DNA of 64,000 nt, taken from positions 8,869,346-8,933,345 of the forward strand of contig OX393570.1 in the NCBI GenBank assembly GCA_947652115.1. The letters are read 5' to 3'. This document shows, one piece after another, positions 1-10,772 of the stretch (positions are counted from its first letter, which is position 1; every line of letters begins with the position of its first letter). Source of the stretch: Blastomussa wellsi (Eukaryota; Cnidaria; Anthozoa; Scleractinia; Plerogyridae). The translations under genes were made by a program, and so were the position numbers. The notes beneath the pieces are model-generated. The model saw only the letters and a list, made by a program, of their open reading frames with translations, did not search any database and had not been told where the DNA came from.

Positions 1-441
1 AGCTACAGAGTTTATACTGTTAATAATTTGTGAAAATGCTATCATTAAAAATACAGGCGTGCACAACTACTCATGAAAGATTCCACAGGTGAAAAAATCA
101 GAATAATTAATCGTCAATTCCAATTGCAGAAAAAGGATGAAAAATTACAAAACCCTACCAGAATCCTAGAAAATTATATAAGTTTACACTGAACATCAAT
201 TTTAGCCAGATTATCCGACCCTATATTCTTCAGTAGGAAGGCTGTTCCGCTATAAGAGAAACTTTTTCTAAAGTAATAGTAAGAACTGATTGGAGGTTGA
301 GGAAGGGCCAACTTCATTTCGCTTTCTGGTAATCTATAAGGTCTATAAGTAGTTGTATCATGACGAGATTTGGAAGAAAGATAACCTGGTGTCTCCCCAT
401 TTAAAGCAAAAAACACTCTAAAGAGTTACACAAAAAATTTC
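1..441. other. No gene recognised; repeated tract
   Basis: I see no supportable gene. An 80-codon open frame on the minus strand (174-416) has no recognisable domain. The part from about 296 to 410 resembles 13407-13470 and about 21958-22010 (shared phrase GGTCTATAAG and, for the first two, TGTCTCCCCATTTAAA), so it is a dispersed repeat lying next to non-LTR retroelement remnants. Confidence 0.4.
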
Positions 442-780
442 TTACGCTCCTAATTGAAGTTGGCAACGTAGTAGGTTATGAAAGGTAGCCTAAAAAGAGT
501 ATTTTCTAACTTTTGAGATAATAGTTTCTGATTCTTCTTACGAGTCGGAGATTCTAGTATATCGAACAAGATCGTAAGATTTTCCTTTTAAATATGAATT
601 TTGATAATGTTCGGAGCTTGGTTGGTATCTCTGTATCTAACTCAACAGTTTTGCACCAATTCTTGAAAATCATTTTCGTGCAATTTCAAGTTTTTTTGAA
701 TATAAAAGTGGATAGAAGCTGGTAATCGCGTATGGCATGAACCTATAGGGATGAACAAATCCTTTAATTGTGAAGGGATT
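442..780 (-). mobile_element. Non-LTR retrotransposon 3' remnant, copy 1
   Basis: This stretch is clearly similar to 13530-13870 over its whole length, with small indels. In the second and third copies the minus strand encodes the C-terminal end of a non-LTR (CR1/Jockey-like) reverse-transcriptase protein, so this copy is taken as the extreme 3' end of the same family. No open frame survives here. It stops where similarity to copy 2 is lost near 780, about 65 bp before the DIRS-like element. Confidence 0.6.
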
Positions 781-846
781 TTTTGCATCTTTATTACAAA
801 CACTGAAACACACTATTTCACATTATTACTGCGCCTATTGCTCGGC

Positions 847-867
847 TATGAGGAAACATAAGGTAGA
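847..867. repeat. Left terminal inverted repeat of DIRS-like element
   Basis: TATGAGGAAACATAAGGTAG is the reverse complement of 5777-5796 apart from one base. The match begins outside the last coding remnant, which supports its being the terminal repeat rather than chance. Confidence 0.55.
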
Positions 868-1105
868 GTTCAACGCAGAAGAATGGTGCCAATAATAGGC
901 AGACAGTATAAAAGAACTGGAAAGTCTGTAATGTTATCAAAATACTGCAAAGTTGACAAAGTCAGTAATGGAAAGTGAGGTAATTCACCAAAACATGAGC
1001 ATGTTGTCTAACTGAGAAACGCAAAGTTATGAGTTATTTCTAAACTCAATGTACGGTAAGTACAAAGTTATAAAAAGTCTCAAAGGAGAACAGCATGTGC
1101 AAAAG

Positions 1106-2986
1106 TTAGCTGTGAACAGGTTTGTAATAAAACTTCAGAAAAGTGGAAGGAGACGACCAATCAGCCATCTTCAAAATCTTAGATAATGGGACGTTGGAAT
1201 TGGTATCTGCAGTGGTTGAAGCTCCACGCACAGAATGTGCATTAAAGATATCACTATTGACTCCGGAGGCCTTCAGAAGAGAACGTAGCCACCTCGCCAA
1301 GGATGGAGCTGAAATTGGTTTGTGAGGCTTCACATATTAGATAAATAATGGATCCGGCTTAGACGAGGGGATAGCTGGACGAATTGTACGTGTAGCCTTC
1401 AAGTAGCAACATAATGTCTCTACTGGACACAACTTGGAGATGGAAGGGAAACGTGCGAAGAAAGCCTTTGGTAGTTGATCAGCTGCGCCCCTTTTACGAG
1501 GGGACGAGAGCATGAACGCAAAACTCTCGGGAAGGATGTGGCAGTGGCGTAGATCCAGCTTTGTAAGTGCCGAAACTCTTTCAGGGCAAGCTAAGGAAAA
1601 TAACATTGCAAGTTTCCATGACAACTGCTTGAGAGACAGTGACCTATTACTGCCAAGAGACGCGAGATATGTAGTCACCGAACTCACATCCCAGGTATGG
1701 GAGTATCTAGGTTTAGGGGAGCGATTGTTGAACATCCCCTTAAGAAGCTGAATGACTAACGGGTTTTGACCCACAGGAAGGCAATTCAGTTCGGCGTGAG
1801 AGGTGGAGATCGCTGAGCGCGCTACATTAACAGAGCGGTAAGCTGCACCACTGTTGAAGTACTCGGTTAAATATAGCAGAATGTCGGTTAAAGGCGCTGA
1901 AAGAGGATCAATCTTTCTCTTAACGCACCAGCCACTCCAGTGTCTCCAAGCTGTTTGATATGTTTTCCTTGTAGATTGGTGGGATGCCGAAAGGAGAATC
2001 TCGGTAACATTGTCTGGAATTCCCATTGCCTGGTACTGCCCGCGGAGACACGAAACACGGCTAAGTGTAGTCTGGGGAACATTGGATGAATCCTCTGAGG
2101 GTCTGCTGGGTCCCTCAGGAGGTGTCTGGAGCTCGGCAGGCTGATTGGATGTTCGACCAGGAGGCTCAGTAGTAGTGGCCACCATGGTTGTGCTTGCCAA
2201 ATGGGTACCACTAATATGATATCTGCTTTGTCCTGAGTCGCTTTGTTTAGGACAGCCGGGATCAGATTGAAGGGTGGAAAAGCGTAACCCTTGAAGGGTG
2301 CCCAGTCCATGGTGAACGCATCCGTGTGCAGTGTCTCTGGGTCTAGACGCCAGCTGACGTACTGGGGAAGCTGGGTGGATAGGCGAGAAGCAAACAGGTC
2401 GATTTCGCACCCCTTGAGAAAGGGGTAAATTGTTTGAGTCTATCTTCCACTCGCTGCTGTCGTTAAACACCCTTGATTCCGAGTCGGCTATGGTATTCAA
2501 CTTGCCGGGTACGTGCTGAGCTGAGATCATGATGTTCCTCTCCAGGCACCATTGCCAGAGTTCCAATGTGAGTGCTAAGAGGCAGGGCGAGTGGGCACTG
2601 CCTTTGTTGTTCACATGGGTTACCGCCGTTGTCTTGTCCATTCTCAGGCATACTACTTTGTGGGATTGGTTCTTTAGAAAGGACTTTAGGGCAAGAAAGG
2701 CAGTCTTGAGCTCCAATACGTTTATGTGCTGGGTTGGTTCGCTGTCTGACCAAAGCCCATTGTGCGTTGACTTTCGCAGACCGCGCCCCATCCTGTCTTG
2801 GGTGCGTCTGTTGATATAAACAACGTTGGAGCTGGGGGTCTGATTGGGCTGCCATTCACCAATGAAGTTCTTCCAAAGAGTTGTGATCCAGACTAATAGT
2901 ACTGGTCGCTCACATGTAGGGCTTGGATCATTCTGATTTGCAAGTATCGAAAATGAAGGGGAGCTTGCCAAATTGCTGGGCGACAC
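1106..2986 (-). pseudogene. DIRS RNase H plus tyrosine recombinase (broken)
   Basis: A long open frame from 2986 to 1337 carries an RNase H-like segment (INVLELKTAF, then LRMDKTTAVTHVNNKG, then QHVPGKLNTIAD) followed by a tyrosine recombinase. The recombinase shows the core-binding region (STRKTYQTAWRHWSGW), the first catalytic Arg in PERVSAL, and, after an in-frame TAA at 1337-1339, the H-x-x-R box HSVRGAS, a Trp in MADWSS and a candidate nucleophile Tyr in LKFYYK. The frame continues unchanged past the stop to 1106, so this is a simple nonsense mutation. The middle of the protein (about 2000-2450) reads as several overlapping frames and probably contains compensating indels. In life this enzyme would join the circular cDNA into the genome. 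Confidence 0.85.
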
Positions 2987-2989
2987 AAT

Positions 2990-3740
2990 TCTAGAGTGTC
3001 TAATACACTTGCTATTGACGAGCAGGCATAGGTGGAGTGACCTTCGCCTTCAAGCAAAGGGATTTCACCTTTACAACTTTCTGCTGTGGGAGGCTGAGTG
3101 CTTCTACAGTGGAGTCGATTACAAAGCCCAGGAATGTTATTATTTGTGTCGGGATCAAGCCTAGGCTTTCCAGTAGGGATACAGTGTGACTCTGTGCCTC
3201 CTGGTAAGTCGACCACAAGATTAGGAAGTCGTCCAGATAGAGGGTGATACGAACACCCCGTTTCCGAAGAAATGCTGCCACGGGTTTTAAAAGTTTGGTG
3301 ACGATCCTTGGTGCAGTATTTAAGCCAAAACAGAGGCCTTAGAAGGCATAACACTTTTTTCTCCAAAGGAGTTGAAGGAACCTTTGAGAGTCCTTGTGGA
3401 CTGGGACTGACAAATAAGCGTCTTTCAGATCCAGGGTGGTCATATAGTCGCATCTTTGAAGTAGGGACTTTAATCAATGAATGCTTTCCATCAGGAAGTG
3501 AGAGTTTTCCACGAACTTGTTCAGGAAACTCAAGTCTATCACAGGTCGAAAAGTCCCAACCTTTTTGGGGACTAGGAACGAACGACTGAAGAAACCTTCT
3601 CTTATGGGGGAGATTTCTGCAATGGCCCCCTTGGTGAGGAGGTTGTCCACCTCTGAATCTATGAGGTCGGCATTTACTTGGTTGGGACTCGTAACTGGTA
3701 TGGTAAACTGAACTGGTTTGCAACGCAACGGAATTTTGTA
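2990..3740 (-). pseudogene. DIRS reverse transcriptase (frameshifted)
   Basis: Fragments of one reverse transcriptase lie in different minus-strand frames. At 3474-3728 are the fingers (IDSEVDNLLTKGAI, SRSFLVPKKVGTFRPVIDL); at 3012-3281 is the palm active site, ITLYLDDFLILW, followed by LGFVIDS. Between them, about 3280-3470, the frame has shifted at least once. The YLDD core and the FRPVIDLS motif are typical of DIRS/Ngaro reverse transcriptases. The product cannot be made as one protein from this copy. Confidence 0.85.
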
Positions 3741-4684
3741 ACCTAAAAAAATACTGAGGATATCTGGGTCGCAGGTTATTGCGCTCCAGTTGTCTATGAA
3801 TGAGTTGATTCTTTTGCTTCCTGTTTGGGGGCACGAAAGGAACGCCCGTTTTTTGAACGGATATTGTACTTAGAGTAGGAGCCAGGAAAGGGCTTGTCCT
3901 TGTTAGGGGGAAGCGATGACCCTGAGCGTGGGCGCTTAGCAGGCCGGGAGGCCGCGCCCAAGTTCTTCGCGAGGCCCCTTGAAAGGTCTGCTTTCTTTGA
4001 TGCAATACTTGGAAAGTCATCCCCGAAAAGCAATCGCGTAGCATTGGGGAGAGGCTGGTCAGCCAGGCCAATCTCTTCCTCCTTAAGGTTGGAAACTGGA
4101 AATTTGCAGAGCCTAACAGACATAGTGACTGCTCAAAAATTGATTCTCTGTAATCTTTGGATATATCTTGGTCTGAACATAAAGCATCATGTATGGAACA
4201 AAGTGGACCTGTTATGTTTAGCATGGACCTCTGCACAGAGAACAGTTTGTCACGCTCTTGTGTATACTTTCGAGACTTAAATGGGGAGATCTGATTCAAA
4301 ACAGAGTTGTCCAAAGTCGGTGAGACCATGCAGTCAACAGAAGTAATTGAATAACTGTCAAGTATGTCGCTTACTTGATCGTAAGATACCTTCCGTCGGA
4401 AGTGTTTTTCCAAAAAAAGCGGTAAAATCCGCCTTTGGCTCCCATGAGGGCTGTTGAGAATCTGGATCATATAGATGACCGCCATTTGCAGACACATTTG
4501 TCACGTTTGGCTGCTTTACGGCTGGGGGTTTAATAGCCCCGCTTTGAGGTTTAGAAACCTCTGTTGGTGGCTCATTAGCCCGTATTGGTGGCTCATTGGA
4601 CCGTACTGGTGGCTTTAAAGCCGTATCCAAGCCTTCACTATCGGATACAAGGTCTTCGTCCGAGTGAACCTTCACAGAGAGGAT

Positions 4685-5188
4685 GGTCTCAATGGGGTTA
4701 ACCGTTAGCCGTAAAATGGCCAAAAAATTTAGCCGTTAGGCGTAAAAATGAAAGAATTTTAGCCGTTAGCCATAAAAAATGTTGACCGTAAAAAATATAA
4801 ATACAAAAGTAAAGGCCTCGCGAACTTTTTATGAGTCTGATGTGTTGTGCGTTTTTGTGTTCTGGTAGAGAGAAAAGCCGATCGAAACCGGAAGTGCCGT
4901 AAGTGTCTGCAAAATTTGTCGCATATGTCGCGTAGTTGCGCGAGTTGTTCACTAGGAGTGCACACACACACACACACACACACACTCACAAATACTTTTT
5001 TATCTCAAAATGGTCCAAGTACTTTCAGTATGTCTTACAACAATGGAAATTAATATTTAACTTCTTAAAACAATAGGAATTATTTTTTAACTTCTCCTGT
5101 TAACTGTAATGGAACAAAATTAACCGTTAGCCGTAAAAAAGCCAAAAGGTCAACCGTTAACCGTAAAAGCTACTACCCCATTGAGACC
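4685..5188. mobile_element. MITE inside the DIRS gag
   Basis: Perfect 13-bp terminal inverted repeats (GGTCTCAATGGGG at 4685-4697, reverse complement at 5176-5188) enclose about 504 bp that interrupt gag. CACAGAGAG is present on both sides (4673-4681, 5189-5197) as a likely 9-bp target duplication, although three extra bases (GAT) separate the left copy from the inverted repeat. Inside, variants of CCGTTAGCCGTAAAA occur near both ends in direct orientation. A (CA)n run lies at 4961-4985. A 9-bp duplication suggests a Mutator-like source; that is inference. Confidence 0.7.
4961..4985. repeat. (CA)n microsatellite
   Basis: About 12 uninterrupted CA units inside the MITE. Confidence 0.95.
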
Positions 5189-5775
5189 CACAGAGAGTGA
5201 GTCAGTTTCCACGCTAGAATTTGGCGGGAAGACTGGGACGTTTTGATGCCAATGTTGTTCCATCGATGACACACGATCGTTTGTGTGTTTTAGGTCTTGC
5301 TGGACCTCTTCTAAAGTCTTCAGCCGATAAGGAATCCTGCTCCTCATTTGGAGACCTCTGACGTTTATGAGGGCTTGAAGGAGGAGACTGCTCTGGCACG
5401 CTTCGGCGGCCATGCTTTGTTTTCGAACGAGATCTCGAGCGTGAACGATGACGTCTCTTGCCCATTGCGAATGAACCAGAGAAAATATTTCCTGAAAGGA
5501 AGCAACTACTTACCCTACAAACGAAAAAACGACTCTAAAAGAGCCGAGGTTAGCCGTGATACAGCCAAAAAGTATAAAAAGGGTTGTAAAAGAAACCACT
5601 TACCTGTTGTAGTTCGTAGCACGAGGGAAAAGATGACAGGCTCAGTTGTCAGCGGTCTATATACGATCGCAGGGAGTTATGGTATTACGTCATGTGTGAC
5701 AGTTTCTTACCCAGGGGGTACAGTTTTATTTTCTTTTATTCTAGATGCGTTAGAGTGGTTCGTAGCATACGGGAT

Positions 5776-5796
5776 TCTACCTTATGTTTTCTCATA
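5776..5796. repeat. Right terminal inverted repeat of DIRS-like element
   Basis: Inverted partner of 847-867. It lies about 310 bp upstream (in element orientation) of the gag start. Confidence 0.55.
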
Positions 5797-5857
5797 TATT
5801 TCGAACGGAGTTCGTGTAATATAATCTGTTATTACACTAAGCTACTTACAATGATAC

Positions 5858-6022
5858 TGTTGTGTCCCGAACTAGTCGGTTATAAACGGATTAAACCGGA
5901 TGGAACCAAAAAACAACGATAACCTTCTTCCGCCATGATAGCTGGTGCTCGACTACTCCGAGGATCTGGGACCTAATATATTACACTACATCGGGAGGGG
6001 ATCTGGGTCCTAATACACTACA
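5858..6022 (-). repeat. 3' LTR of the gypsy element
   Basis: Starts TGTTGTGTCCCGAACTAG and ends near TAATACACTACA, giving TG...CA ends in both readings. It matches 10613-10772 (shared CCGAACTAGTCG, CTCGACTACTCCGAGGATCT, CTAATATATTACA) with substitutions and a small internal duplication. The right LTR boundary is less certain than the left. Confidence 0.75.
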
Positions 6023-6035
6023 CCCCTCCTTTTTA
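6021..6035 (-). other. Polypurine tract of the gypsy element
   Basis: The minus strand reads AAAAAGGAGGGG immediately upstream of the 3' LTR, the position from which plus-strand DNA synthesis is primed. Confidence 0.6.
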
Positions 6036-6213
6036 GACTCATTCGATGAGACTTCGTGTTCAACAGTGTACCTGACATATCAGTCACAACTGTCAGTGTC
6101 TTTCAGAGTCAGGTATAGTAATCCTTGAGATTACTTGGTGCCAAGCTTTGTCGCTGCGACCTAGGGTTTGGCAGCTGCACGTCCTTCAGGTGGAACTTTG
6201 GTCTCGGCCACAT

Positions 6214-9050
6214 TTAGTTCCTGCAACAAACTCTGCTGTTGAATATTGGTTCCTCCTGCTTCTGGCTTGTGTCTGTCACTGTGTCTTCCTGTATTCTTGG
6301 GGTATCATTGCTCTGTAGCAATTTCTTAACATGCGCAGTGTTGCGGGAGTACTGTGCTTCTTCTTGGGATTCCACAACCAAACTGTTTCCATGCTTGCTT
6401 AAACTGTGTATGGAGTTGGGTTGAACCGAGTTGAGGGTTTGTCTTTCTTCTCTTGCTGTACTAGTACCTGGTCCCCGGGGAGTACTTCTGTTCACTGTCC
6501 CTGTCACGCACTCCTCGCTGGACATGTTCATCACTCAGCTCGGGAATTTTGCTACGTATCTTTCGGCCAAAGAGTAGCTCGGCTGGGCTCACGCCGGTCG
6601 TTGAGGGAGGTAAAGCTCTGTAAGCTGTAAGGTAGATGTTAAGCTCTCTTTTCTAGTTCTTCTACTCAGTAAGCGCGATCTGGAGTCGTTTCAGAAGAGA
6701 GCTGTTTTGGCGTTACACTTCGCCATTCGCCTGAGGCCATTTAGCTGTGACCTTGTGGTGTTTGATACCTTGCTGTGCCATGCACTCTGCGAGCTCTGCT
6801 GATACCAACTGCGGTCTGTTGTCGGACGTCAGTCTCTCTGGTAGGCCATGCCGTGCAATACGAGATGACGTTAGGGGCAACGGTGGACTTCAGGATGTCT
6901 ACCTCAAAGTACCGGCTGTAATAATCCATGACAACTAGAATTGATTCACCAGTGGGAAGTGGTCCAAGCGAATCAACATACAAATCTCTCCATGGTCCAG
7001 TGGATAAGGGTGTGGTCCTAATAGGTTCTGGAGGAGTGGCACAACTGACCAACTGCCACCCATAGAAGGTTTTACAATGTTTCTCTGCGTCTCTTTCCAT
7101 GCTGGGCCACCATACTTTGCTACGAAGCTTTTGCTTAGTTCCAACGTTGCCCAGAGTCTTCCTGGGCAATGGATAATATTCTGGGTCTAAGCTTCTTTGG
7201 AATGACAATTCTTGTTCCTCTGAGTATCAGCTTTCCAATGGTACACAGTTCACCGCTGCATTGGAGGTACCGCTTGTAAACTAACTGGTCCCACGGTTTT
7301 CTATTGATGCACTGCCTGACCGCTGAAAGTTCTTCATCGTCAGCAGATGCCTTCACGAGTTGTCATAGCACTGGGCGTTGCTGAACTGCCACAAATCGTA
7401 CATATTCTTCGGCCTGTGATGAGCATTTGCTTCCACTTTTTACGCTGCTCACTAGTCTCGAGAGTGGATCAGCAGTGTTCTTTGGACCTGGTTGGTACTT
7501 GCCCTTGACCTTGTATGGCTGCATCCTTAGTACCCATCTCTCAATGCGTTCGCTCGGTTTGGACCTCGGGCCATAAATCACCTCAAGTGGCTTATGCTCT
7601 GTTACACGCTCGAATGGGATGCCATAGATATAAGGGTGGAACTTTCGCAAGCCCATATGAGTGCGAGTGCCTCTTTCTCTGTTTGTGAATATCTTGTTTC
7701 GGTACTTGTCAGACTTCGCCTTGCATAGCTGATGATTCTCGGTCCATCCTTGTGCACTTGTGTCAAAACAGCTCCCAGTCCAACAGGGCTCGCATCAGCG
7801 ATTATTTGCGTTGGGGAATCTTTGTCGAAATACCCCAACATCTCTGCGCTTGACAGGCTCTTCTTCAATTACTCGAATGCTGCTTTCTGTTCTTTTCCAA
7901 ACACAAATGGTGTTCCTGCTTTTATCAGGCGTCTCAGGAGTTCTGAGATAGTTGCTAGGTCTGGTATGAATCGACCACAATAGTTTACCAGTCCCAGGAA
8001 GCTGCGTGTCTCCGACATATTCTGAGGTTCTCTCGCACTGGTGACGGCCACCAACTGTCTGTGTCTGCGACACAGCTGGCACCGTTTGCCAACAGAAACA
8101 TCCCGACAAATGTTAGCTTATCCATGCTGAACTGGCAGTTTGTTGCGTTGAGGGTCAGCCCGCGCTCTCCAAGCCTCTTTATCACCAGTTCCAGGCGTGC
8201 TTCGTGTTCAGCTTGGTCTTTACCATGCACTATTATGTCATCCGAGATATTCTCCTGCCCATCTATTCCGGTGAGTGCTGTCTGGATCTCGTATTGATAT
8301 ATTTCAGAAGCTGAATTAACTCCGAACAATAATCTCTTATATCTGAACAGTCCACAGTGTGTCACAAATGTTGTGATTTCTCTCGAGTCTGACCTGGGGA
8401 ACGACAGCTACGGGATTAACCCACGGGGTGGGCCCAGTTGCTGGCTCTATTATGTCCAAGTTAATAAGGTCTTGGATCTTTTCTTCCACCTTTGATCTCA
8501 GACTGAAAGGAGTCCTCCGTATTGGCTGCGCTACCGGCTTCACGTTTGGGTCTATGTGAAGTTGTACTGCTCAGTCCTTCAGTTTTCCTACACCCCTGAA
8601 GACCGCTGGGTATTTCTCTTGCAGGATTTCACCAATGTTGTGGGTGTTAGTGTTTACTGAGGAAATATCTATCCAAATCTTCAACACACCAAGGCTTGTT
8701 GCAGTTTCCCTCCCTAGGAGTGGGTCTCCCTTGCCATTGATCACACAGAACTCGGCATTGACAGTGTTTCTTCCTGCAGAGATCTCACATGAGAATGTTC
8801 CTATTACATCCAAGGGGGTCTGGGACGCATACGCTTAGAGATTCTTGTCTGAACGAGCTGATTTACACTTCACTTTGCTTCTCTTTAGCCACTCCCATGT
8901 TTGCTTGTCAACGATGTTGGTACTTGCTCCAGAATCTATTATCACACTTAGCTTACATCCTCCAATGATTACTTTAATCTTCTCTTGCTTTTTATCGCCT
9001 ACTGCGAATGCATATTCTGTGTCATCTTCATCATCTTGAGTATCTACCAT
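6214..9050 (-). pseudogene. Gypsy pol: protease, RT, RNase H, integrase (broken)
   Basis: Reading leftward: aspartic protease with VIIDSGASTNIVD (about 8910-8950); RT fingers (IEPATGPTPWVNPVAVV, 8337-8543); RT core with ISDDIIVHGKD (about 8230, Ser replacing the usual second residue of the YxDD box) and the FLGLVNYCGRFIPD connection; RNase H with IIADASPVGLGAVL and a conserved SYARRSLTSTE (7602-7868); integrase H2C2-like region and core with WRDLYVDSLGPLP and VVMDYYSRYFEVD (6741-7208); and a C-terminal tail down to 6214. At least seven frame changes separate these pieces. The order is standard for Ty3/gypsy, and the linear set of domains shows that little has been deleted. Confidence 0.88.
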
Positions 9051-9089
9051 ATTTGCAGAACCTCCCTTGGGTAACCTGTGGCGCTTGCG

Positions 9090-9206
9090 TTTCCTTTTTC
9101 CCCCTCACGTTTGTGTTTCGTCATACAACGCTCTTGGAAATGTCCTTCCAATCCACATTTGCGAAAAACCTGACCTCTTGCTTGGCAGTTTGGGTCTTCA
9201 GCAAGA
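9090..9206 (-). pseudogene. Gypsy gag C-terminal zinc knuckle
   Basis: The minus strand encodes CQARGQVFRKCGLEGHFQERC, a nucleocapsid-type knuckle; the Cys expected within the first spacing appears as Phe or is displaced. It is separated from the rest of gag by the PLE insertion at 9207-10102. Confidence 0.65.
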
Positions 9207-9209
9207 TAG

Positions 9210-9254
<45 letters not shown>

Positions 9255-9315
9255 GTATAACAATATAATTTGGTTTTATCAATTGGGTTGATAATGTCAA
9301 TTGGCCACCGTAAAG

Positions 9316-9364
9316 AGATTCCATTGCTGACGTTTCGAGCGTTAGCCCTTCGTCGGAGCGAATC
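9316..9364 (-). ncRNA. Hammerhead-ribozyme-like motif of PLE copy 1
   Basis: The minus strand reads CCGACGAA, then the small hairpin GGGC-TAAC-GCTC, then GAAAC-GTC. This has the order and near-consensus of a minimal hammerhead core (CUGANGA, stem II, GAAA, short stem III, cleavage after UC). Two deviations: C instead of U in the CUGA box and an extra A before stem II. In this copy the outer stem I is weakened by changes (GATTCG against TGGAATC). PLEs are known to carry such minimal ribozymes. Confidence 0.5.
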
Positions 9365-9454
9365 AAGGAATTGTGGGTCGTGTGCTTTTTATATAGAGAA
9401 TGATGGAGCTTCGCTATTGGCTGGTGCCTGGTAACGTGAAAACAACGGAATAAA

Positions 9455-10098
9455 TTAGTTGAATGAAAAGCGTTCGTTGATACCGTAAGGATTAAGAGTG
9501 CCGATTTGAAAAATAAATTTTTGTTCTAGAGTTTTACGGCTTTCCGTGTTTCCTGGGTGAAGGGAAAGGCCGCAGACTGCCATATGTTGCTTAGAATGAT
9601 TTGGGAGATTGAAGTGTCTCGCGACCGGTTTCGATGCATTTTTGTCGTCTTTCTCTACGTCACGAAGGTGTTCTCGGAATCGGTCGCCAAGTAGTCTCCA
9701 TGTTTCGCCGATGTACAACTTTTTGCAAAGAGTGCAAGTTATGCAGTAGATGGTATTGGCTGAGGTACAGGTGAAATGATCAGTGATTTTGATAGATCGC
9801 TTGGGTCCCGATATTTTGTCAACGTTGTGAATGAAAGGGCATGTTTTGCATCGTGCGCGAGCGCATTTAAAAGTTCCGGGTTGATCACTAGTTTGGAATG
9901 CACTTCTAACTAAAAAGTTTCCTATGTTTTTGTCGCGTTTGAATGAAATTAATGGAGGTTGCGAAAAGATTCTACCAGTGTCGGGATCATTTTGAAGTAA
10001 TTTAAAGTTTTTGAGGATGATGGATTTAACTGCTTGGTTGTGAGGGTGAAATGTGAGGGTGAATGGGATTCTATCGTTGTTTTCTCTCTGTGACGTTT
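9455..10098 (-). pseudogene. PLE protein C-terminal part with GIY-YIG endonuclease
   Basis: This minus-strand frame appears open from the truncation point to TAA at 9455 (about 214 codons) without a start of its own. It holds the PLE linker (FKCARARCKTCPF, a Cys-rich motif; ITDHFTCTSAN) and the GIY-YIG endonuclease: CITCTLCKKLYIGET, then RFREHLRDVEKDD, ending with the ARHFNLPNHSKQH block. GIY-YIG nicks target DNA for Penelope insertion. The RT domain is missing through truncation. Confidence 0.82.
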
Positions 10099-10102
10099 GT
10101 AG

Positions 10103-10600
10103 CTATTTCGAGCGCTTCGTCTAAGATAAGACATTTACCTTCTTCCAGGAGTTTTCGGTTAATGTACGTACTAGTGCACTTGCCCAGGATTTCATCCCGG
10201 ATTTGATTGTCCGTGTCTTCTCCGTAGTCATAATCTTTTGCTGTCCGCCTTAGTCTGGTTGCAAACTGTCGAATTATTTCCGCAGGTGTTCTTGTTAGCT
10301 GTCTGAAGCAGTGCCTTTGGAGTGATGTATGCTTTCAATGCATCCACAGCTTTCCTATAATCTTTCGCATCTCCTATGTTTGGGAGTGTGAAGAAGATAT
10401 CTTGAACATCAGTTCCGGCCAAATCTAGCAATAATGAACGTCTTCTCTGCCTGTTGTTTGCGTTTTCTTCATTCAGAACCAGGCCATTGCCGTCTGCAAA
10501 CAGTTCGGACGCGATAAGCAGCGTTTCCAGCGAAGACCAAGCGTGTTTTGGTCGCCGTGGCAGTCAAATGTTTTGATGTGGTTTCTTCATCGTCGCTCAT
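10103..10600 (-). pseudogene. Gypsy gag N-terminal part (frameshifted)
   Basis: A minus-strand ATG at 10600 lies right at the primer-binding site and begins MSDDEETTSKHL. A frame change near 10530 leads into ASELFADGNGLV, then SLLLDLAGTDVQDIFFTLP and KAVDALKAYITPK, a capsid helix pattern of Ty3/gypsy gag. The end at 10103 (LDEALEIA) is where the PLE inserted; gag resumes at 9206 with the zinc knuckle. Confidence 0.75.
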
Positions 10601-10611
10601 CCTCGTCGCCA
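10597..10611 (-). other. Primer-binding site of the gypsy element
   Basis: The minus strand reads TGGCGACGAGGATGA immediately downstream of the 5' LTR. Position and the leading TGG fit a tRNA primer site; the tRNA is not identified here. The site also overlaps the presumed gag start codon. Confidence 0.7.
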
Positions 10612-10612
10612 C

Positions 10613-10772
10613 TTTTGCGTCCCGAACTAGTCGATTATAAGAACGGATTAAACCGGATTGAAGCAAAAACAACAAAAACAACTTTATTCCGCCATGATAG
10701 CTCGTGCTCGACTACTCCGAGGATCTGAGTCCTAATATATTACACCCCACCAGGAGGGGATCTGGTATAACA
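10613..10772 (-). repeat. 5' LTR of the gypsy element
   Basis: Partner of 5858-6022. The outer boundary is uncertain because similarity fades after GGGGATCTGG at about 10764. Confidence 0.7.

Larger units (their letters stand above)
3794..5465 (-). pseudogene. DIRS gag (frameshifted, MITE-interrupted)
   Basis: A minus-strand ATG at 5465 begins an Arg/Ser-rich N-terminus (MGKRRHRSRSRSRSKTK). The natural reading then shifts frame near 5350 (LKTLEEVQQDLKHTNDRVSSM), is cut by an inserted repeat at 4685-5188, resumes at about 4670 with a Pro/Glu-rich segment of repeated NEPP motifs, and shifts again near 4400 and 4080 into a basic C-terminal segment (RPAKRPRSGSSLPPNKDK). DIRS gags are basic and lack CCHC fingers, which fits. 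The start is chosen because the RS-rich N-terminus is characteristic and nothing coding lies upstream. Confidence 0.65.
847..5796 (-). mobile_element. DIRS-like tyrosine-recombinase retrotransposon, decayed
   Basis: The minus strand encodes, in order, a DIRS-type gag, a reverse transcriptase with a YLDD core, an RNase H-like domain and a tyrosine recombinase. This gag-RT-RH-YR order, without aspartic protease or DDE integrase, defines DIRS-order elements. A 21-bp inverted repeat (847-867 against 5776-5796, 20 of 21 positions) sits outside the coding region at both ends, as expected for DIRS terminal repeats; I take it as the approximate boundary. The element is dead: several frameshifts, an in-frame stop in the recombinase and a roughly 0.5 kb MITE in gag. 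It lies only about 60 bp from the gypsy LTR at 5858. Confidence 0.85.
9207..10102 (-). mobile_element. Penelope-like element, 5'-truncated copy 1
   Basis: Nearly identical to the right part of the element at 51023-52630 but in minus orientation. It contains the terminal repeat (9207 to about 9440) with a hammerhead-like motif and the 3' part of the PLE reading frame. The 5' end stops at 10102, in the middle of the ORF, which is typical of 5' truncation on insertion. It interrupts the gypsy gag and so is younger than that element. Confidence 0.9.
5858..10772 (-). mobile_element. Ty3/gypsy LTR retrotransposon, decayed
   Basis: Two similar ~160-bp repeats at 5858-6022 and about 10613-10772 flank a minus-strand gag-protease-RT-RNase H-integrase order, the Ty3/gypsy (Metaviridae-type) order. 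A primer-binding site lies just inside the right LTR and a polypurine tract just inside the left LTR, both in minus orientation. Coding is scattered over several frames with many stops, so the copy is inactive. A PLE fragment (9207-10102) splits gag. The LTRs have clearly diverged, so the insertion is old. Confidence 0.9.
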
